Assembly (NCBI RefSeq): GCF_000300275.1
Contig: NZ_AMRN01000008.1
Coordinates: forward strand, 1 to 64,000
Direction: 5' to 3'
DNA: 64,000 bases
From: Thalassospira profundimaris WP0211
GTDB taxonomy: Bacteria > Pseudomonadota > Alphaproteobacteria > Rhodospirillales > Thalassospiraceae
This document shows positions 36,138 through 46,380 of the stretch, piece after piece. How positions within the stretch are numbered: position 1 is the stretch's first letter; each line of letters starts with the position of its first letter. The translations under genes were made by a program, and so were the position numbers. The notes under the pieces are model-generated. The model was not told the origin of the DNA and made no database searches. It saw only the letters and a list, made by a program, of their open reading frames with translations.

Positions 36138-36160
36138 CAGCAGGCGATAAAGTGCCTCTT

Positions 36161-37132
36161 TTATGACGTGGCCGACGGAGTGATCTGAATGCCGCCAACC
36201 CAACGAACGCCGGTAAAGTTATCGAGGAAATTTCGTTTGCCAGCCAAGGTCTCGTGGCCAGTGTTGGTGAGTGTGATGGTGCGTTCGGCCCAGTTGGTTT
36301 TGGGGGTGGCGGGCGTGAGGGTGAAGAGCGGGTCCTGGCAGTCCATCATCCACTGAATTTCTGACCAGAACATCAGATCGCCGAGATAGGGAAGTGGATC
36401 AACGCTTCGCATCAGGTGGCCAAAGACCTTGCCGACCGGAAGCGGGCCATGATCCTTGATGATTTGCAGGGTGAGTTTTTGGGTCAGGCTTAGGCCGGTT
36501 TGCGGGTCGGGCAGTTCGGCGAGGTGGCGTTTGACGGCCTCTGGCATGTGGGGCAGGGGCGCGCTGCTGGCTTCCGCAAGTGTTTTGAGGTCTTTCGGGG
36601 TGTCTTGGCGGAGTGCCTTCCAGACTTTGCTGCCAAATGTCAGCATGTCGCTGTTAAGCGGCGTGCGTTGAGTGTTCCAGCACCAGATCAGACCATCGAG
36701 GGAGAGTTGACCAAGGCCGATGAAGCGGTCGATGGTTTCGGACGCGGGCGCGTGGTTGACGGAGATGACGTCGATGTTGGTTTCGGGCTGGATGGTGGCG
36801 ATGGCATCCATCAGGAAGGCCAGGATCAGCTGATCGTAGCTGTCATGTTCGAACCAGAGCACGACATGGTCATACTGCCCAAGGCGACCCAGCGCATCAT
36901 ATTCACGCCTGAGGCGTTCAAGTGCTGCTTCACCGGGCAGGTCGTAAGCACCGGCAATAAAGGCCGCACGGGTTTCGATGAAGGCATCGCGTGGCAGATC
37001 GGGCACCGGGCCCTGACAAAACGGATCGGAGAATTCCAGAAAATCGCCGATGAAGCCTGCCTGCTTGAGGCCATCGCGGATATCGGATCCGCAACGGACA
37101 TGCAGCGTGGCTTGGGTGTCGAGTGGTTTCAT
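36161..37132 (-). CDS. DUF1835 domain-containing protein
   Basis: A 323-residue cytosolic protein. The N-terminal half (LHVRCGSDIRDGLKQAGFIG, then DFLEFSDPFCQGPVP) is the DUF1835 opening; the C-terminal part is winged-helix-like. Function unknown. Its ATG overlaps the stop codon of the preceding gene by one base (TAATG), which indicates translational coupling with the 113-residue protein upstream. Confidence 0.85.
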   Translation of the reverse strand: MKPLDTQATLHVRCGSDIRDGLKQAGFIGDFLEFSDPFCQGPVPDLPRDAFIETRAAFIAGAYDLPGEAALERLRREYDALGRLGQYDHVVLWFEHDSYDQLILAFLMDAIATIQPETNIDVISVNHAPASETIDRFIGLGQLSLDGLIWCWNTQRTPLNSDMLTFGSKVWKALRQDTPKDLKTLAEASSAPLPHMPEAVKRHLAELPDPQTGLSLTQKLTLQIIKDHGPLPVGKVFGHLMRSVDPLPYLGDLMFWSEIQWMMDCQDPLFTLTPATPKTNWAERTITLTNTGHETLAGKRNFLDNFTGVRWVGGIQITPSATS

Positions 37133-37473
37133 TATTCGCCTGGGACCGGGACGCCCGTGCTCGCCCGAAGGGCACTTAGCAATGAGAGCATGTTGTCGGG
37201 CACATCGGATGCGGCGATTTTGGCATTGGCCGGATCGTCGTCCGGATTGGCAAACAAGGGGGCAATGTCACCAAGTCGGGCAGACCGCAGCGCGATCAGC
37301 AGGTCAATCAGTGATTTCTCATCATCGCGGGCGGCAGCGCGAAGCTTTTCAATGTCTTCGTCGGTATCTGGCAGAACGGTTATTTCCTGACAAAGCGTTT
37401 GAAAGGACATGTGCGCCAGTGCGCCCACGATGTCACGCGCGGTGTGATCGGATGGCTGTTTGGTGTCGGTCAT
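37132..37473 (-). CDS. small uncharacterised acidic protein
   Basis: A 113-residue protein without signal peptide or known motif; predicted helical and acidic. The ATG at 37473 (MTDTKQPSDHTARDIVGALA) follows AGGAG by nine bases. The frame is open to 37590 but without ribosome site support. It is coupled to the DUF1835 gene by a TAATG overlap, so both are likely one operon. Confidence 0.7.
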   Translation of the reverse strand: MTDTKQPSDHTARDIVGALAHMSFQTLCQEITVLPDTDEDIEKLRAAARDDEKSLIDLLIALRSARLGDIAPLFANPDDDPANAKIAASDVPDNMLSLLSALRASTGVPVPGE

Positions 37474-37570
37474 GACACGGCACTCCTGATCAGAAAAGAG
37501 ATCGATGATCGTGCCGGTTTTGGTGTGGGGCGTCAATAAAATGCGCGGTCTGATTGTACGTGTTTGGGCG

Positions 37571-39052
37571 CTAGTCGGCGAGGCGGACAATACTTTCGCG
37601 GTTCATAAGCTTGGCCAGTTTCGACAAACGTTGTTCAACGACTTCGCCATACAGGGCCGATGCCTGCTTTTCGAATTGCAAGATCAGCTTGCCTTCTTCG
37701 AGCAGCAATTGTGTTTGTGGCAAGATGCCTTCGACGCCACCAGACAGCGTGTGACCCAAGCGAATGACATGGCCAAACAAACGGCCCGTCAGGCGGTCCT
37801 CGTCGCTGAGGATGCGGTCGCTGGCTTCATCGCCCTTGAAATTGCCGGTATAGCGCGAGCCGATGGTGTAGGCGAGGAACACGCGGTCGTGATGGTTGAG
37901 GTCGATATAGGGGTGGCGCAGAATGCGGTTATAGCTTTGCTCTGCACGGTAATCGGGATGTTCGTTCCAGCCGATATCCCCGATGATGCAGGCCGCCAAA
38001 CGCAGCCGTTCGATATTGACCGGCAGTTCGGAGAAGATCGGCGCACACCATTGCGCAACTTCTTCGCCGTGCTGATGGAACCGTTCGCCGTCTTCGGCGA
38101 AGCTAAAGCAGGCTTCAAGCACCGGGTCGCGTTGACGCAGATCTTCTGGCAGGACTTCATACATCCAGCCTTCGCGAAGCCCGTGGCCGGAAAAGACAAC
38201 TTCCTTTGGCTTCATGCGGGTCATCAGCATGTTCATGACAAGCGATGCATGCGGCAGGCTGTCGATACGGCGTTTGGACACACCGCCGATCTTTTCAAGC
38301 GACACCCGGCTTTGCTGGGAAATGATGTGGGTCAGTTCGGCCATTTCCGATTGCGGCATGGCAAGGTTATGCACCACCGAAATCGGATAGTTTTCCTGGG
38401 CAATGAACAGCTTGGCAATTGATCGCCAGGAGCCGCCAACGGCATAAAGCTGTTGGCCTTTGCCCTCTGCCAGCCAATCGACCGTATCAAGGTGCTGATT
38501 GATTTCAGCCGTCAGACGGGCCCGGTCAGAGCCAAAGACTGTATGCAGGCGCATCGCACCCAAGGGCAGGCTGACACGTTTTTTGATCTCCCCCTGATCC
38601 AGCAAAACCAGTTCGAGTGACCCGCCACCGATATCGCCCATGATGCCCGATGCCATCGGGTCGCCCGATATGATGCCAAGGGCCGACAGGCGGGCTTCTT
38701 CAAGGCCGTCAATCACCTTGACCGTAAGACCGGTTTCCGATGCCACGCGATCACAGAATTCCTTGCCGTCGCTGGCAGCCCGCACAGCAGCGGTTGCCAG
38801 CACATCGACATGGGTGACCTTCATCGCACGCAACAGCTTCGCAAAGCGGTGCATGGCGACCACGGCGAGCTCCACCCCCTCGGGGTTGAGGCGACCGGTG
38901 TTTTCCGGGTCACGGCCAAGGCCGCACATGACCTTTTCATTGAAGATCGGCATCGGTGCGCGGGTCATGCCATCAAAAATGACAAGCCGCACAGAGTTGG
39001 AGCCAACATCTATGATCGCGATGCGGTTGGAAGCCCGTTGGTCAGTCAGCAT
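37571..39052 (-). CDS. ppx: exopolyphosphatase (Ppx/GppA family)
   Basis: A 493-residue phosphatase that cuts orthophosphate from polyphosphate or converts pppGpp to ppGpp. The ASKHA fold shows AIIDVGSNSVRLVIFD in the first subdomain and GDIGGGSLELVLLDQG in the second. The C-terminal helical domain (about 310-493) is HD-like. It lies 46 bp behind ppk on the same strand, the usual ppk-ppx pair, so the cell can both make and break polyphosphate. Confidence 0.93.
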   Translation of the reverse strand: MLTDQRASNRIAIIDVGSNSVRLVIFDGMTRAPMPIFNEKVMCGLGRDPENTGRLNPEGVELAVVAMHRFAKLLRAMKVTHVDVLATAAVRAASDGKEFCDRVASETGLTVKVIDGLEEARLSALGIISGDPMASGIMGDIGGGSLELVLLDQGEIKKRVSLPLGAMRLHTVFGSDRARLTAEINQHLDTVDWLAEGKGQQLYAVGGSWRSIAKLFIAQENYPISVVHNLAMPQSEMAELTHIISQQSRVSLEKIGGVSKRRIDSLPHASLVMNMLMTRMKPKEVVFSGHGLREGWMYEVLPEDLRQRDPVLEACFSFAEDGERFHQHGEEVAQWCAPIFSELPVNIERLRLAACIIGDIGWNEHPDYRAEQSYNRILRHPYIDLNHHDRVFLAYTIGSRYTGNFKGDEASDRILSDEDRLTGRLFGHVIRLGHTLSGGVEGILPQTQLLLEEGKLILQFEKQASALYGEVVEQRLSKLAKLMNRESIVRLAD

Positions 39053-39070
39053 AAGATGTTGGCACCTGTT

Positions 39071-39108
39071 GGTCGTCTTTGGTCGTCTTTAGCCGTCTTT
39101 AGTCGTCA
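39071..39108. repeat. 10-bp tandem repeat at the ppk-ppx junction
   Basis: Four units of GGTCGTCTTT, the third and fourth changed (AGCCGTCTTT and AGTCGTC). The last unit covers the ppk stop codon and the final Asp-Asp codons, so slippage would alter the Ppk C terminus or the spacing to ppx. Confidence 0.75.
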
Positions 39109-41246
39109 AGCTGTAGCACGGGAACATTCGGGTCGGCTTGATCCAGCGCACTTCCGCGGCCCGAAAGTGACGGGTTGGTCATGAAATACTTGTGCGACGA
39201 GAATGCATTTTCACCTGCCTCGCAGCGTTCATAAGAGCCGTCCGGCTGCAGATGCCATGCCTGTGCAGTGTCTTTCAGGTTGGCAATCATGATCTGTTCA
39301 ACAATCTGTTGCTGACAGGTCGGATTTTCAACCGGAACCAGGGTTTCAACACGGCGGTTCAGGTTGCGCGGCATCCAGTCGGCGGATGAAATAAACGCCT
39401 TGGCCTTGCGCGACGGAAGCTTTGCCCCGTTGGCAAAGACAACAATGCGCGAATGTTCAAGGAACCGGCCGACAATCGATTTGACGCGGATATTTTCCGA
39501 AAGACCCGGAACCCCCGGACGCAGGCAGCAAATGCCGCGCACGATCAATTCGATATGAACGCCAACCTGACTTGCGCGATAAAGCGCATCAATCACCACC
39601 GGATCGACCAGACTGTTCATCTTGGCCCAGATGCCAGATGGCTTGCCGGCCTTGCAGTTCTCGATCTCCTGATCGATGTGGGTGAGCAGGGTCGGACGCA
39701 GGGTATGCGGCGCAATCGCGATTTTTTCCAGCGAGCGCGGTGTGGCGTACCCGGTCATGAAATTAAAGATGCTGGCCGCATCACGCCCCAATGCCGGATC
39801 GCACGAGAAGAACGAGATATCGGTATAGAACTTGGCAGTGATCGGGTGATAGTTGCCGGTCCCGAAGTGGGTATAGGTCTTAAGGCCGTGGGTTTCACGG
39901 CGGACCACCAGCGACACCTTGGCGTGCGTTTTCCAATCAAGGAAGCCATAGACCACCTGACAGCCCGCACGTTCAAGGTCAGCCGCCCAGCGCAGGTTGG
40001 CTTCTTCGTCAAAGCGGGCTTTGAGTTCGACCATGGCGGTGACGGATTTGCCGGCCTCGGCGGCGGCGATCAATGCCTTGACGATCGGGCTGTTTTCCGA
40101 GGTGCGATACAGGGTCTGTTTAATGGTGACCACATCGGGGTCACGGGCAGCCTGAAGCAGGAACTGCACCACCACATCGAAATCTTCGAACGGGTGATGA
40201 ACCACCAGATCCTTCTTGCTGATCGCGGCAAAACAATCGCCGCCAAAGTCACGTACCCGTTCCGGATAACGTGCGGCATAGGGCGAGAACAGCAAGTCGT
40301 GATGCAGATCGGAATCGATCAGCTGTTTGACATCAACAACGCCGAGCAGGCCATCGACCTTGACGACCTCTTCCAGCGCGACATCAAGTTCATCAATGAC
40401 GAAATCAAGCAGGTCTTCGGGCATTGCCGCGTTGACCTTAAGACGGATGATGCTGCCGCGACGGCGGCGTTTCAGCGCGGTTTTGAAAACGCGCACCAGA
40501 TCTTCGGCTTCTTCTTCGATTTCAACGTCCGAGTCTCGAATGACGCGGAAGAAACCGTGTTCGATCATATCAAAGCCCGGGAACAGCTTGCCAAGATAGA
40601 GCAAGATCGCCTGTTCGACCGGAAGATAACGTTCATTGCGGCCCGGCAGGCGCAGGAAACGGCCGATTTTTTGCGGTACCGGAATAAGCCCGCGCATATT
40701 GTGCCCGTCCGCCGGATCAAACAGCTGCATGACGATGGCAAAGCCAAGGTTCGGGATGAACGGGAAGGGGTGCGACGGATCGATGGCAAGCGGGGTCAGC
40801 GTCGGGAAGATTTCGCGCGTGAAATAGCCATCAAGCCATTTGCGGTCGGTCTGGGTCAGGTCGCCCTGATCAATGACCGAGATGCCCTGTTTTTCCATCT
40901 CGCTGCTGAGCTGGCGCCAGACGCGCTGCTGATCCTGCATCAACTGGTTGGCATCAAAGGTAATGGCGCGCAGCTGTTCGGACGGGCTCATGCCATCCTG
41001 ACTGACCTTGGTCATGCCAGCGCGGACCTGCCCAACGAGGCCGGCGACGCGGACCATATAGAATTCATCAAGGTTGCTGGCCGAAATCGACAGGAAACGC
41101 AGTCTTTCAAGCAGCGGGTGGCCGGTATTCTGGGCCTCTTCAAGAACGCGATTGTTGAATGCCAGCCACGATAATTCGCGGTTAATGAAGCGGCTTTCCG
41201 AATCAATGGTGATCGCGCTTGACTGAACTGCAGCGGCGTGTGTCAC
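39099..41246 (-). CDS. ppk1: polyphosphate kinase 1
   Basis: A 715-residue membrane-associated enzyme that polymerises the gamma phosphate of ATP into polyphosphate. The phosphorylated histidine lies in [13 protein letters not shown] and the second histidine in [10 protein letters not shown], as in E. coli Ppk. The N domain starts with [16 protein letters not shown], the family signature. Normal length. Co-transcribed with ppx. Confidence 0.96.
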   Translation of the reverse strand: MTHAAAVQSSAITIDSESRFINRELSWLAFNNRVLEEAQNTGHPLLERLRFLSISASNLDEFYMVRVAGLVGQVRAGMTKVSQDGMSPSEQLRAITFDANQLMQDQQRVWRQLSSEMEKQGISVIDQGDLTQTDRKWLDGYFTREIFPTLTPLAIDPSHPFPFIPNLGFAIVMQLFDPADGHNMRGLIPVPQKIGRFLRLPGRNERYLPVEQAILLYLGKLFPGFDMIEHGFFRVIRDSDVEIEEEAEDLVRVFKTALKRRRRGSIIRLKVNAAMPEDLLDFVIDELDVALEEVVKVDGLLGVVDVKQLIDSDLHHDLLFSPYAARYPERVRDFGGDCFAAISKKDLVVHHPFEDFDVVVQFLLQAARDPDVVTIKQTLYRTSENSPIVKALIAAAEAGKSVTAMVELKARFDEEANLRWAADLERAGCQVVYGFLDWKTHAKVSLVVRRETHGLKTYTHFGTGNYHPITAKFYTDISFFSCDPALGRDAASIFNFMTGYATPRSLEKIAIAPHTLRPTLLTHIDQEIENCKAGKPSGIWAKMNSLVDPVVIDALYRASQVGVHIELIVRGICCLRPGVPGLSENIRVKSIVGRFLEHSRIVVFANGAKLPSRKAKAFISSADWMPRNLNRRVETLVPVENPTCQQQIVEQIMIANLKDTAQAWHLQPDGSYERCEAGENAFSSHKYFMTNPSLSGRGSALDQADPNVPVLQLDD

Positions 41247-41447
41247 GCTATGCCTCCTGCGGATTGAGGGAACGTCCTTGAACTTATGCTACAGTTCCCG
41301 GTTGCAAATGGAGTATAGGATAACTGCTTGGGTGGGTGCAATTTTCTTAAATTTATGTGTCAGTTTTTATAATGGCGTCACGGCGTGTGATATGGCATGG
41401 AAGAACACCGTTTGATCATCGTTCGCGACTGCTTAAGACACGAAGAC

Positions 41448-41984
41448 ATGAAAACGCTGTTGTTGCTTCGGCATGCCAAATCAAGCTGGGCGGATCCGGG
41501 TCGGGCCGACCATGACCGCGAACTAAACCGTCGTGGTGAAAAGGCTGCACCCTTTATGGGCCGCTATCTGCGTCAGCATGAACTGGTGCCGGACCTGATC
41601 TGGAGTTCAACGGCGGCGCGCGCGGTGCAGACCCTTGGTCTTTTGGGGCGGGATTTCGCAACCGATGCCGACGTGATCTATAACGAAGACCTGTATATGG
41701 CCAGCGAGCGGGTACTGCTTGAAAACCTGCATCACACCCATGAAGACGCCAAGCATGTGATGTTCATCGGCCATAATCCGGGGATCGAGATTTTTGCCCA
41801 GTCGCTTTATGGTGGTGGGAATGATGAGGCCCGCGAGATCATGGCGCGCAAATATCCGACCTGCGGGCTTGCGCATTTCGAGTTCGATGTTGATCACTGG
41901 GGCGAAATCACACCGGGCAGTGGACGGCTGATCGACTTTATCAAGGTCAAGGATCTTCAGGCGATCAAGATTAGCGCGGAATGA
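41448..41984 (+). CDS. SixA-like histidine phosphatase
   Basis: A 178-residue member of the histidine phosphatase (RHG) superfamily, SixA branch. The catalytic LRHAKSSW is at residues 6-13 and a second His is in FIGHNPGIE. SixA-type enzymes remove phosphate from phosphohistidines of His-containing phosphotransfer proteins; the target here is unknown. The ATG at 41448 (MKTLLLLRHAKSSW) matches the family; an earlier in-frame ATG at 41397 adds 17 unsupported residues. Divergent from ppk. Confidence 0.88.
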   Translation: MKTLLLLRHAKSSWADPGRADHDRELNRRGEKAAPFMGRYLRQHELVPDLIWSSTAARAVQTLGLLGRDFATDADVIYNEDLYMASERVLLENLHHTHEDAKHVMFIGHNPGIEIFAQSLYGGGNDEAREIMARKYPTCGLAHFEFDVDHWGEITPGSGRLIDFIKVKDLQAIKISAE

Positions 41985-41994
41985 TTTGCTGATC

Positions 41995-42035
41995 TGCATT
42001 AGCTGGTGTGCGTTAGCTGGTCTGCGTTACTGGCA
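41995..42035 (+). repeat. short imperfect tandem repeat upstream of aspS
   Basis: TTAGCTGGTGTGCG, TTAGCTGGTCTGCG and TTACTGGCA follow each other. The remaining gap to aspS (to 42239) shows no gene or clear regulatory structure. Confidence 0.5.
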
Positions 42036-42239
42036 CTTGACGAAGGGCCTGTCTGCGCGTTTTATACCGCTGAAATTTAGGACGCCGTGCTTGAACAGGA
42101 GGGAAACATCACACATAAGCGCCATGGATCACTGGTTGGCGGGCATGTTGTGGTGCGTTTTTTGTTTGACAGCGCGGGTCTGGCATGCACCTTTGCGGCC
42201 AAATTTGCGGCCCAAAATACAAAGCAACCTGGAATGACA

Positions 42240-44027
42240 ATGCATCCTTTTCGCTCTCATAACTGTAATGCGCTGCGCGCGACTGACGCCGATGCGGAAG
42301 TTCGCCTGTCTGGCTGGATTCACCGTAAACGTGACCACGGCAACCTTCTGTTCGTTGACCTGCGCGACCATTACGGCATCACCCAGGTCGTGATCGATAT
42401 TTCGAGCCCGCTGTTCGAGACGCTTGATAAAGCGCGTGCTGAAAGCGTGATCACGGTCGATGGCAAGGTTGTCAAACGTACCGCCGAGACCATCAACCCC
42501 AACTTGCCGACCGGCGAGATCGAAGTTTATGCATCGAACATCGAAGTTCAGTCTTCGGCGGAAGTTCTGCCGATGCCGGTGTTTGGCGATGTCGAATACG
42601 GCGAAGAAGTTCGCCTGCGTCACCGTTATCTCGATCTGCGTCGCGAGAGCGTGCACAAGAACATCGTTCTGCGTTCGCAGGTGATTTCGGCCATGCGTCA
42701 GAAAATGACCGCGCAGGGCTTCCTTGAAATCCAGACGCCGATCCTGACCGCAAGTTCGCCGGAAGGTGCACGTGACTTCCTGGTGCCGTCTCGTATGCAT
42801 CCGGGCAAGTTTTATGCCCTGCCGCAGGCACCGCAGCAGTTCAAGCAGCTGCTGATGGTTTCGGGCTTTGACAAATATTTCCAGATTGCACCGTGCTTCC
42901 GCGATGAAGACGCACGTGCCGACCGTTCGCCGGGTGAGTTTTACCAGCTCGACTTCGAGATGGCCTTTGCCACCCAGGATGACGTGTTTGCCGCAATCGA
43001 GCCGGTTCTGCATGACATCTTTGTCGAGTTCGGCGGTGGTCGTGATGTGACCCCGTATCCGTTCCCGCGCATTCCGTTTGATGAATCGATGGCGAAATAC
43101 GGCTCCGACAAGCCGGATCTGCGTAACCCGCTGATCATTTCGGATGTCACCGAGCCGTTCCGCGGATCGAGCTTTGGCATCTTTGCATCGAACATCGAAA
43201 AAGGTTCGGTGGTGCGTGCGATCCCGGCAACCGGTGCCGCATCGCGCCCGCGCAGCTTCTTTGACAAGCTCAATAACTGGGCACGTGATGAAGGTGCGGC
43301 TGGTCTTGGCTACATCGTTTACGGCGAAGACGGCGAAGCAAAAGGCCCGATTGCCAAGAACCTTGATGCCGACCGTATTGCACAGATCAAGGAAATCACC
43401 GGCGTTGCCAATGGCGATGCGGTATTCTTTGCCTGTGACAAGGAACTGGCCGCTGCCAAGTTCGCCGGTAAGGTCCGTGACAAGGTTTGTGACGAGCTGG
43501 AACTGCGCGAAGAGGGCATGTTCAAGTTCTGCTGGATTGTTGACTTCCCGATGTATGAGGAAGACGACGACGGCAAGATCGAATTCAGCCACAACCCGTT
43601 CTCGATGCCCCAAGGTGGTCTGGACGCGTTGGAAAACATGAACCCGCTTGATATCAAGGCGTGGCAGTATGACATCGTTTGTAACGGTATCGAGCTGTCA
43701 TCGGGTGCCATTCGTAACCATCGCCCGGACATCATGTACAAGGCGTTCGAGATTGCCGGTTATGGCAAGGACGTTGTCGATGACCGCTTTGGCGGCATGA
43801 TCAACGCGTTCAAATTCGGCGCCCCGCCGCACGGTGGTTCGGCCCCGGGTGTTGACCGTATCGTCATGTTGCTGGCCGATGAGCCGAACATTCGTGAAGT
43901 CATTGCCTTCCCGCTGAACCAGCAGGCACAGGATCTGATGATGAATGCGCCGGCAGAAGTCGATGACAAGCAGCTTAAAGAATTGCACCTGCGTGTGCAG
44001 TTGCCGCCGAAAGCGAAAAAAGACTGA
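42240..44027 (+). CDS. aspS: aspartyl-tRNA synthetase
   Basis: A 595-residue class II synthetase that charges tRNA-Asp; many alphaproteobacterial enzymes are non-discriminating and also charge tRNA-Asn, which cannot be settled here. The N-terminal OB fold ([20 protein letters not shown]), class II motif 2 ([20 protein letters not shown]) and motif 3 ([14 protein letters not shown]) are clear. Of two near ATGs, 42240 (MHPFRSHNC) fits the family and has GGA six bases before; 42234 is possible. A terminator follows. Confidence 0.96.
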   Translation: MHPFRSHNCNALRATDADAEVRLSGWIHRKRDHGNLLFVDLRDHYGITQVVIDISSPLFETLDKARAESVITVDGKVVKRTAETINPNLPTGEIEVYASNIEVQSSAEVLPMPVFGDVEYGEEVRLRHRYLDLRRESVHKNIVLRSQVISAMRQKMTAQGFLEIQTPILTASSPEGARDFLVPSRMHPGKFYALPQAPQQFKQLLMVSGFDKYFQIAPCFRDEDARADRSPGEFYQLDFEMAFATQDDVFAAIEPVLHDIFVEFGGGRDVTPYPFPRIPFDESMAKYGSDKPDLRNPLIISDVTEPFRGSSFGIFASNIEKGSVVRAIPATGAASRPRSFFDKLNNWARDEGAAGLGYIVYGEDGEAKGPIAKNLDADRIAQIKEITGVANGDAVFFACDKELAAAKFAGKVRDKVCDELELREEGMFKFCWIVDFPMYEEDDDGKIEFSHNPFSMPQGGLDALENMNPLDIKAWQYDIVCNGIELSSGAIRNHRPDIMYKAFEIAGYGKDVVDDRFGGMINAFKFGAPPHGGSAPGVDRIVMLLADEPNIREVIAFPLNQQAQDLMMNAPAEVDDKQLKELHLRVQLPPKAKKD

Positions 44028-44065
44028 TGTGTTTGGGGCCTTGCCCGAAATACTGAAGATACAAG

Positions 44066-44096
44066 CGGCCCGGAGCTTTCCGGGCCGTTTTCTTTT
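44066..44096 (+). terminator. terminator after aspS
   Basis: CGGCCCGGA (44066-44074) pairs with TCCGGGCCG (44079-44087); TTTTCTTTT follows. Confidence 0.9.
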
Positions 44097-44190
44097 GGGG
44101 AAATCTATTGGCAATCGTTACCTAATATTAACCGGCATTGGGCCACTGTAGCGGAGGAAAAGAAAATTCGATCCTTCGGGGGATGGCCTG

Positions 44191-45132
44191 TTGAGAAAAA
44201 TTCTTGTGGTGGCGGCACCTTTGGCGCTTGGCGCGTGCGGTGGTCCGATTGAGTTGACGGTGGCAAAGCTTGCCGGTGATTTGATCAGCTATGTGTCGAC
44301 CGGCAAAAGCACAACCGACCATGCGGTTTCTTTCGTTGCCGAGCGCGATTGCGCGTTGCATCGCCCACTTCTCGAACAGACCATCTGCAAGGACGACGAA
44401 ACCATCCTGGCCGAAGAGGCCGCAGCCCTTGCCGTGATGGGCGAGCCTGAGATCAAACAGGAACTGCGCGTTGCCCGCCCGGAAATCTATGCGGTAAATG
44501 CCCCGGCCGAAGATTGGTCACGCCCGAGTGCGACGGCGCTTAAATCCAACGCGATTGTTACCACCAATTTGCCGCCACTGACCCCGAAAAAGACCGCGGA
44601 TGATGCGGTTGATGCGGTTGAGGTTGCCTCTGCACGCGATCAGATCGAAGTCGAAGACGTTGCCGTTGATCGCAGTGACCTTGGCCCGATCGACCCGCAG
44701 GTCGAGGCGGATGCCGCGGTTGCAGGTTATGTCAGTGACGAACCGGCCACCGAAATCGACACCCCGAAGGAAACCGTCACCGCCGCACTGGTCGATCCGG
44801 CTGTTATGGGGGACGGGGATGATGTGGTGGTCAAACCGGTGGATGCAGCACTTGACGGGGACGCCCTTGCAGGGGATGACCTTGCCGCGCCGCTGCCCGG
44901 TGATTATGTGGTATTGGCAAGCTTTGCAGATGAAGCGCGTGCCAACAGGGCGCTGGGCCTTTATAAGGAATACCAGCCGCGCCTTTTGAATGCCGAGGTG
45001 AAGGGCAAACCGTATCTTCGTGTTGCGGTCGGGCCGCTTTCGGCAGAACACGCACATGATTTGCGCCTTCTTGCTGCCAAAAAGGGGGTTAAAGATCCCT
45101 GGATTGTTGGAGTTGGCGCCACCGGAGAGTGA
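44191..45132 (+). CDS. SPOR domain lipoprotein
   Basis: A 313-residue predicted lipoprotein. Start is TTG at 44191. The lipobox is LALGAC, with Cys16 as the first mature residue. A long acidic, Asp/Val-rich low-complexity part (about 110-235) leads to a C-terminal SPOR-like domain (YVVLASFADEARANRALGLY onward), which in the family binds denuded glycan strands of peptidoglycan at division sites. Its stop overlaps the start of the next gene (TGATG), so both are coupled. Confidence 0.82.
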   Translation: MRKILVVAAPLALGACGGPIELTVAKLAGDLISYVSTGKSTTDHAVSFVAERDCALHRPLLEQTICKDDETILAEEAAALAVMGEPEIKQELRVARPEIYAVNAPAEDWSRPSATALKSNAIVTTNLPPLTPKKTADDAVDAVEVASARDQIEVEDVAVDRSDLGPIDPQVEADAAVAGYVSDEPATEIDTPKETVTAALVDPAVMGDGDDVVVKPVDAALDGDALAGDDLAAPLPGDYVVLASFADEARANRALGLYKEYQPRLLNAEVKGKPYLRVAVGPLSAEHAHDLRLLAAKKGVKDPWIVGVGATGE

Positions 45133-45986
45133 TGTTGTCTGGATTTTTTTCAGAGATTAAGCAACGTCAGCGTTCCCTTAAAGGAACGCTGATCTTTTGT
45201 TTGGGTCTTGGTGGCTGTGCCGCGCAGGCTGGTAATGTGACGGGCATCGAAGATGCCATCGTGCCGCATGTGGCGGAATATCACTTCAAGCTGAGCCATG
45301 CCGAGCAGGGCAGTTCGATCGTGGATGCGTCCGGTGTGCTGGGCTATCGCTTTGAGAAGATGTGCGATGGCTGGGTCACGGAAATGCAGCAGATCATGAT
45401 CCTTCAGGGCAGCGAAGGCACGCCGATCAATTCGGCCTATTCCATGACCCAGTGGGAAGATTTCGACGGGACGGAATATCGTTTCCGCATGCGTGATTAT
45501 CTTGATGGCACCAAGGTCGACGAGATCGTCGGCAAGGCGGTCCGCAAGGACGACATGGTCAAGGTCAGTTACGAAATCCCGGTCGAGGTCGAGGAAGAGC
45601 TTCCGGCCGATGCCATGTTCCCGACCCAGCATTCGCTGGTGTTGCTGAAACGTGCGAAAGACGGGGTGCGGTTTGCCAATGATCTGGTGTTTGATGGCAG
45701 CGGCGATACCCCGACCAACCGGGTGGCTGTGGTGATTTCAGGCAGCAAGGATGCCGATAACACCGCCAACGATCCTGATGCGATTGCCCGCGGTGCGTTT
45801 CATCGCATGAACCTGGCATTTTATCCGATTGGGGCGGCGGAAAACGGCCCGTCAACCGAGATGGCGGTTGATTTTGGTGATAATGGTGTCGCGCATGGTA
45901 TGCGTTTTGACTATGGCGAGTTTGAAGTGCTGGGCACCCTTGACAAGGTCACCAAGCTGCCGCTGCCGGAATGCGGATCGCAATAG
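45132..45986 (+). CDS. eipB: cell envelope integrity protein EipB-like (DUF1849)
   Basis: A 284-residue exported protein of the DUF1849 family. After an N-terminal membrane/signal segment (GTLIFCLGLGGCAAQA) comes a beta-spiral fold with the paired cysteines typical of EipB (MCDGW and a late LPECGS). In Brucella EipB supports envelope integrity. The ATG at 45132 overlaps the previous stop; a GTG at 45129 is in frame. The two genes form an envelope operon that ends in a terminator. Confidence 0.85.
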   Translation: MLSGFFSEIKQRQRSLKGTLIFCLGLGGCAAQAGNVTGIEDAIVPHVAEYHFKLSHAEQGSSIVDASGVLGYRFEKMCDGWVTEMQQIMILQGSEGTPINSAYSMTQWEDFDGTEYRFRMRDYLDGTKVDEIVGKAVRKDDMVKVSYEIPVEVEEELPADAMFPTQHSLVLLKRAKDGVRFANDLVFDGSGDTPTNRVAVVISGSKDADNTANDPDAIARGAFHRMNLAFYPIGAAENGPSTEMAVDFGDNGVAHGMRFDYGEFEVLGTLDKVTKLPLPECGSQ

Positions 45987-46009
45987 ACAGATTTTAAAAT
46001 CCAGACGTA

Positions 46010-46042
46010 AAAAAGCCTGCCCAAAAAAGGCAGGCTTTTTTA
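46010..46042 (+). terminator. terminator after eipB
   Basis: A 12-bp stem (AAAAAGCCTGCC with its complement) and a loop of A, followed by T run. May serve the convergent arsR gene as well. Confidence 0.92.
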
Positions 46043-46062
46043 GTGGGGAGTGCCCGGGTGTT

Positions 46063-46380
46063 TTACGCAGCAGCAGAATTGCGTGAGGCGTTGCAATAAA
46101 GCCCGTAGAGGGTCTCGATCACGCGCAGAGCATCGTTACCATTCAGCGAATAGTAGATGGTCTGTGCTTCGCGACGAGTCTGGACGAGCTTGTCACGACG
46201 CAGGCGTGCAAGATGCTGCGAGAGGGCGGACTGGCTTAGCCCGACAATGCGTTCGAGTTCGCCAACCGACTTTTCGCCTTCGTTGAGTTGGCAAAGGATA
46301 AGCAGTCTGCTCTGATTGCTCATGGCCTTTAACAGGGTGCTAGCCTGTTCGGCCTTTTCTTCTAAGTTGTTAAGTTCCAT
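46063..46380 (-). CDS. ArsR family regulator, SqrR/BigR-like sulfide sensor
   Basis: A 105-residue winged-helix repressor; the recognition helix is LSQSALSQHLARLRRDKLV. Cys30 and Cys96 are the only cysteines. Their 66-residue spacing is the same as Cys42/Cys108 of BigR and Cys41/Cys107 of SqrR, which form a persulfide bridge in response to reactive sulfur. No metal-site ArsR motif (CVC) is present. A CATTG-TCC-CAATG palindrome sits at 46413-46425 upstream. No sulfide oxidation gene is next to it, so the regulon is unknown. Confidence 0.85.
   Translation of the reverse strand: MELNNLEEKAEQASTLLKAMSNQSRLLILCQLNEGEKSVGELERIVGLSQSALSQHLARLRRDKLVQTRREAQTIYYSLNGNDALRVIETLYGLYCNASRNSAAA

Noticed and set aside
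39071-39108. CRISPR-like array
   Set aside because: Repeat units are only 10 bp, are contiguous and have no spacers.
39453-41174. 573-codon open frame on the plus strand
   Set aside because: It is antisense to ppk1, which has clear catalytic motifs; the translation has the composition of a shadow frame.
42129-43613. 494-codon open frame on the minus strand
   Set aside because: Antisense to aspS; rich in Arg/His and without any known motif.
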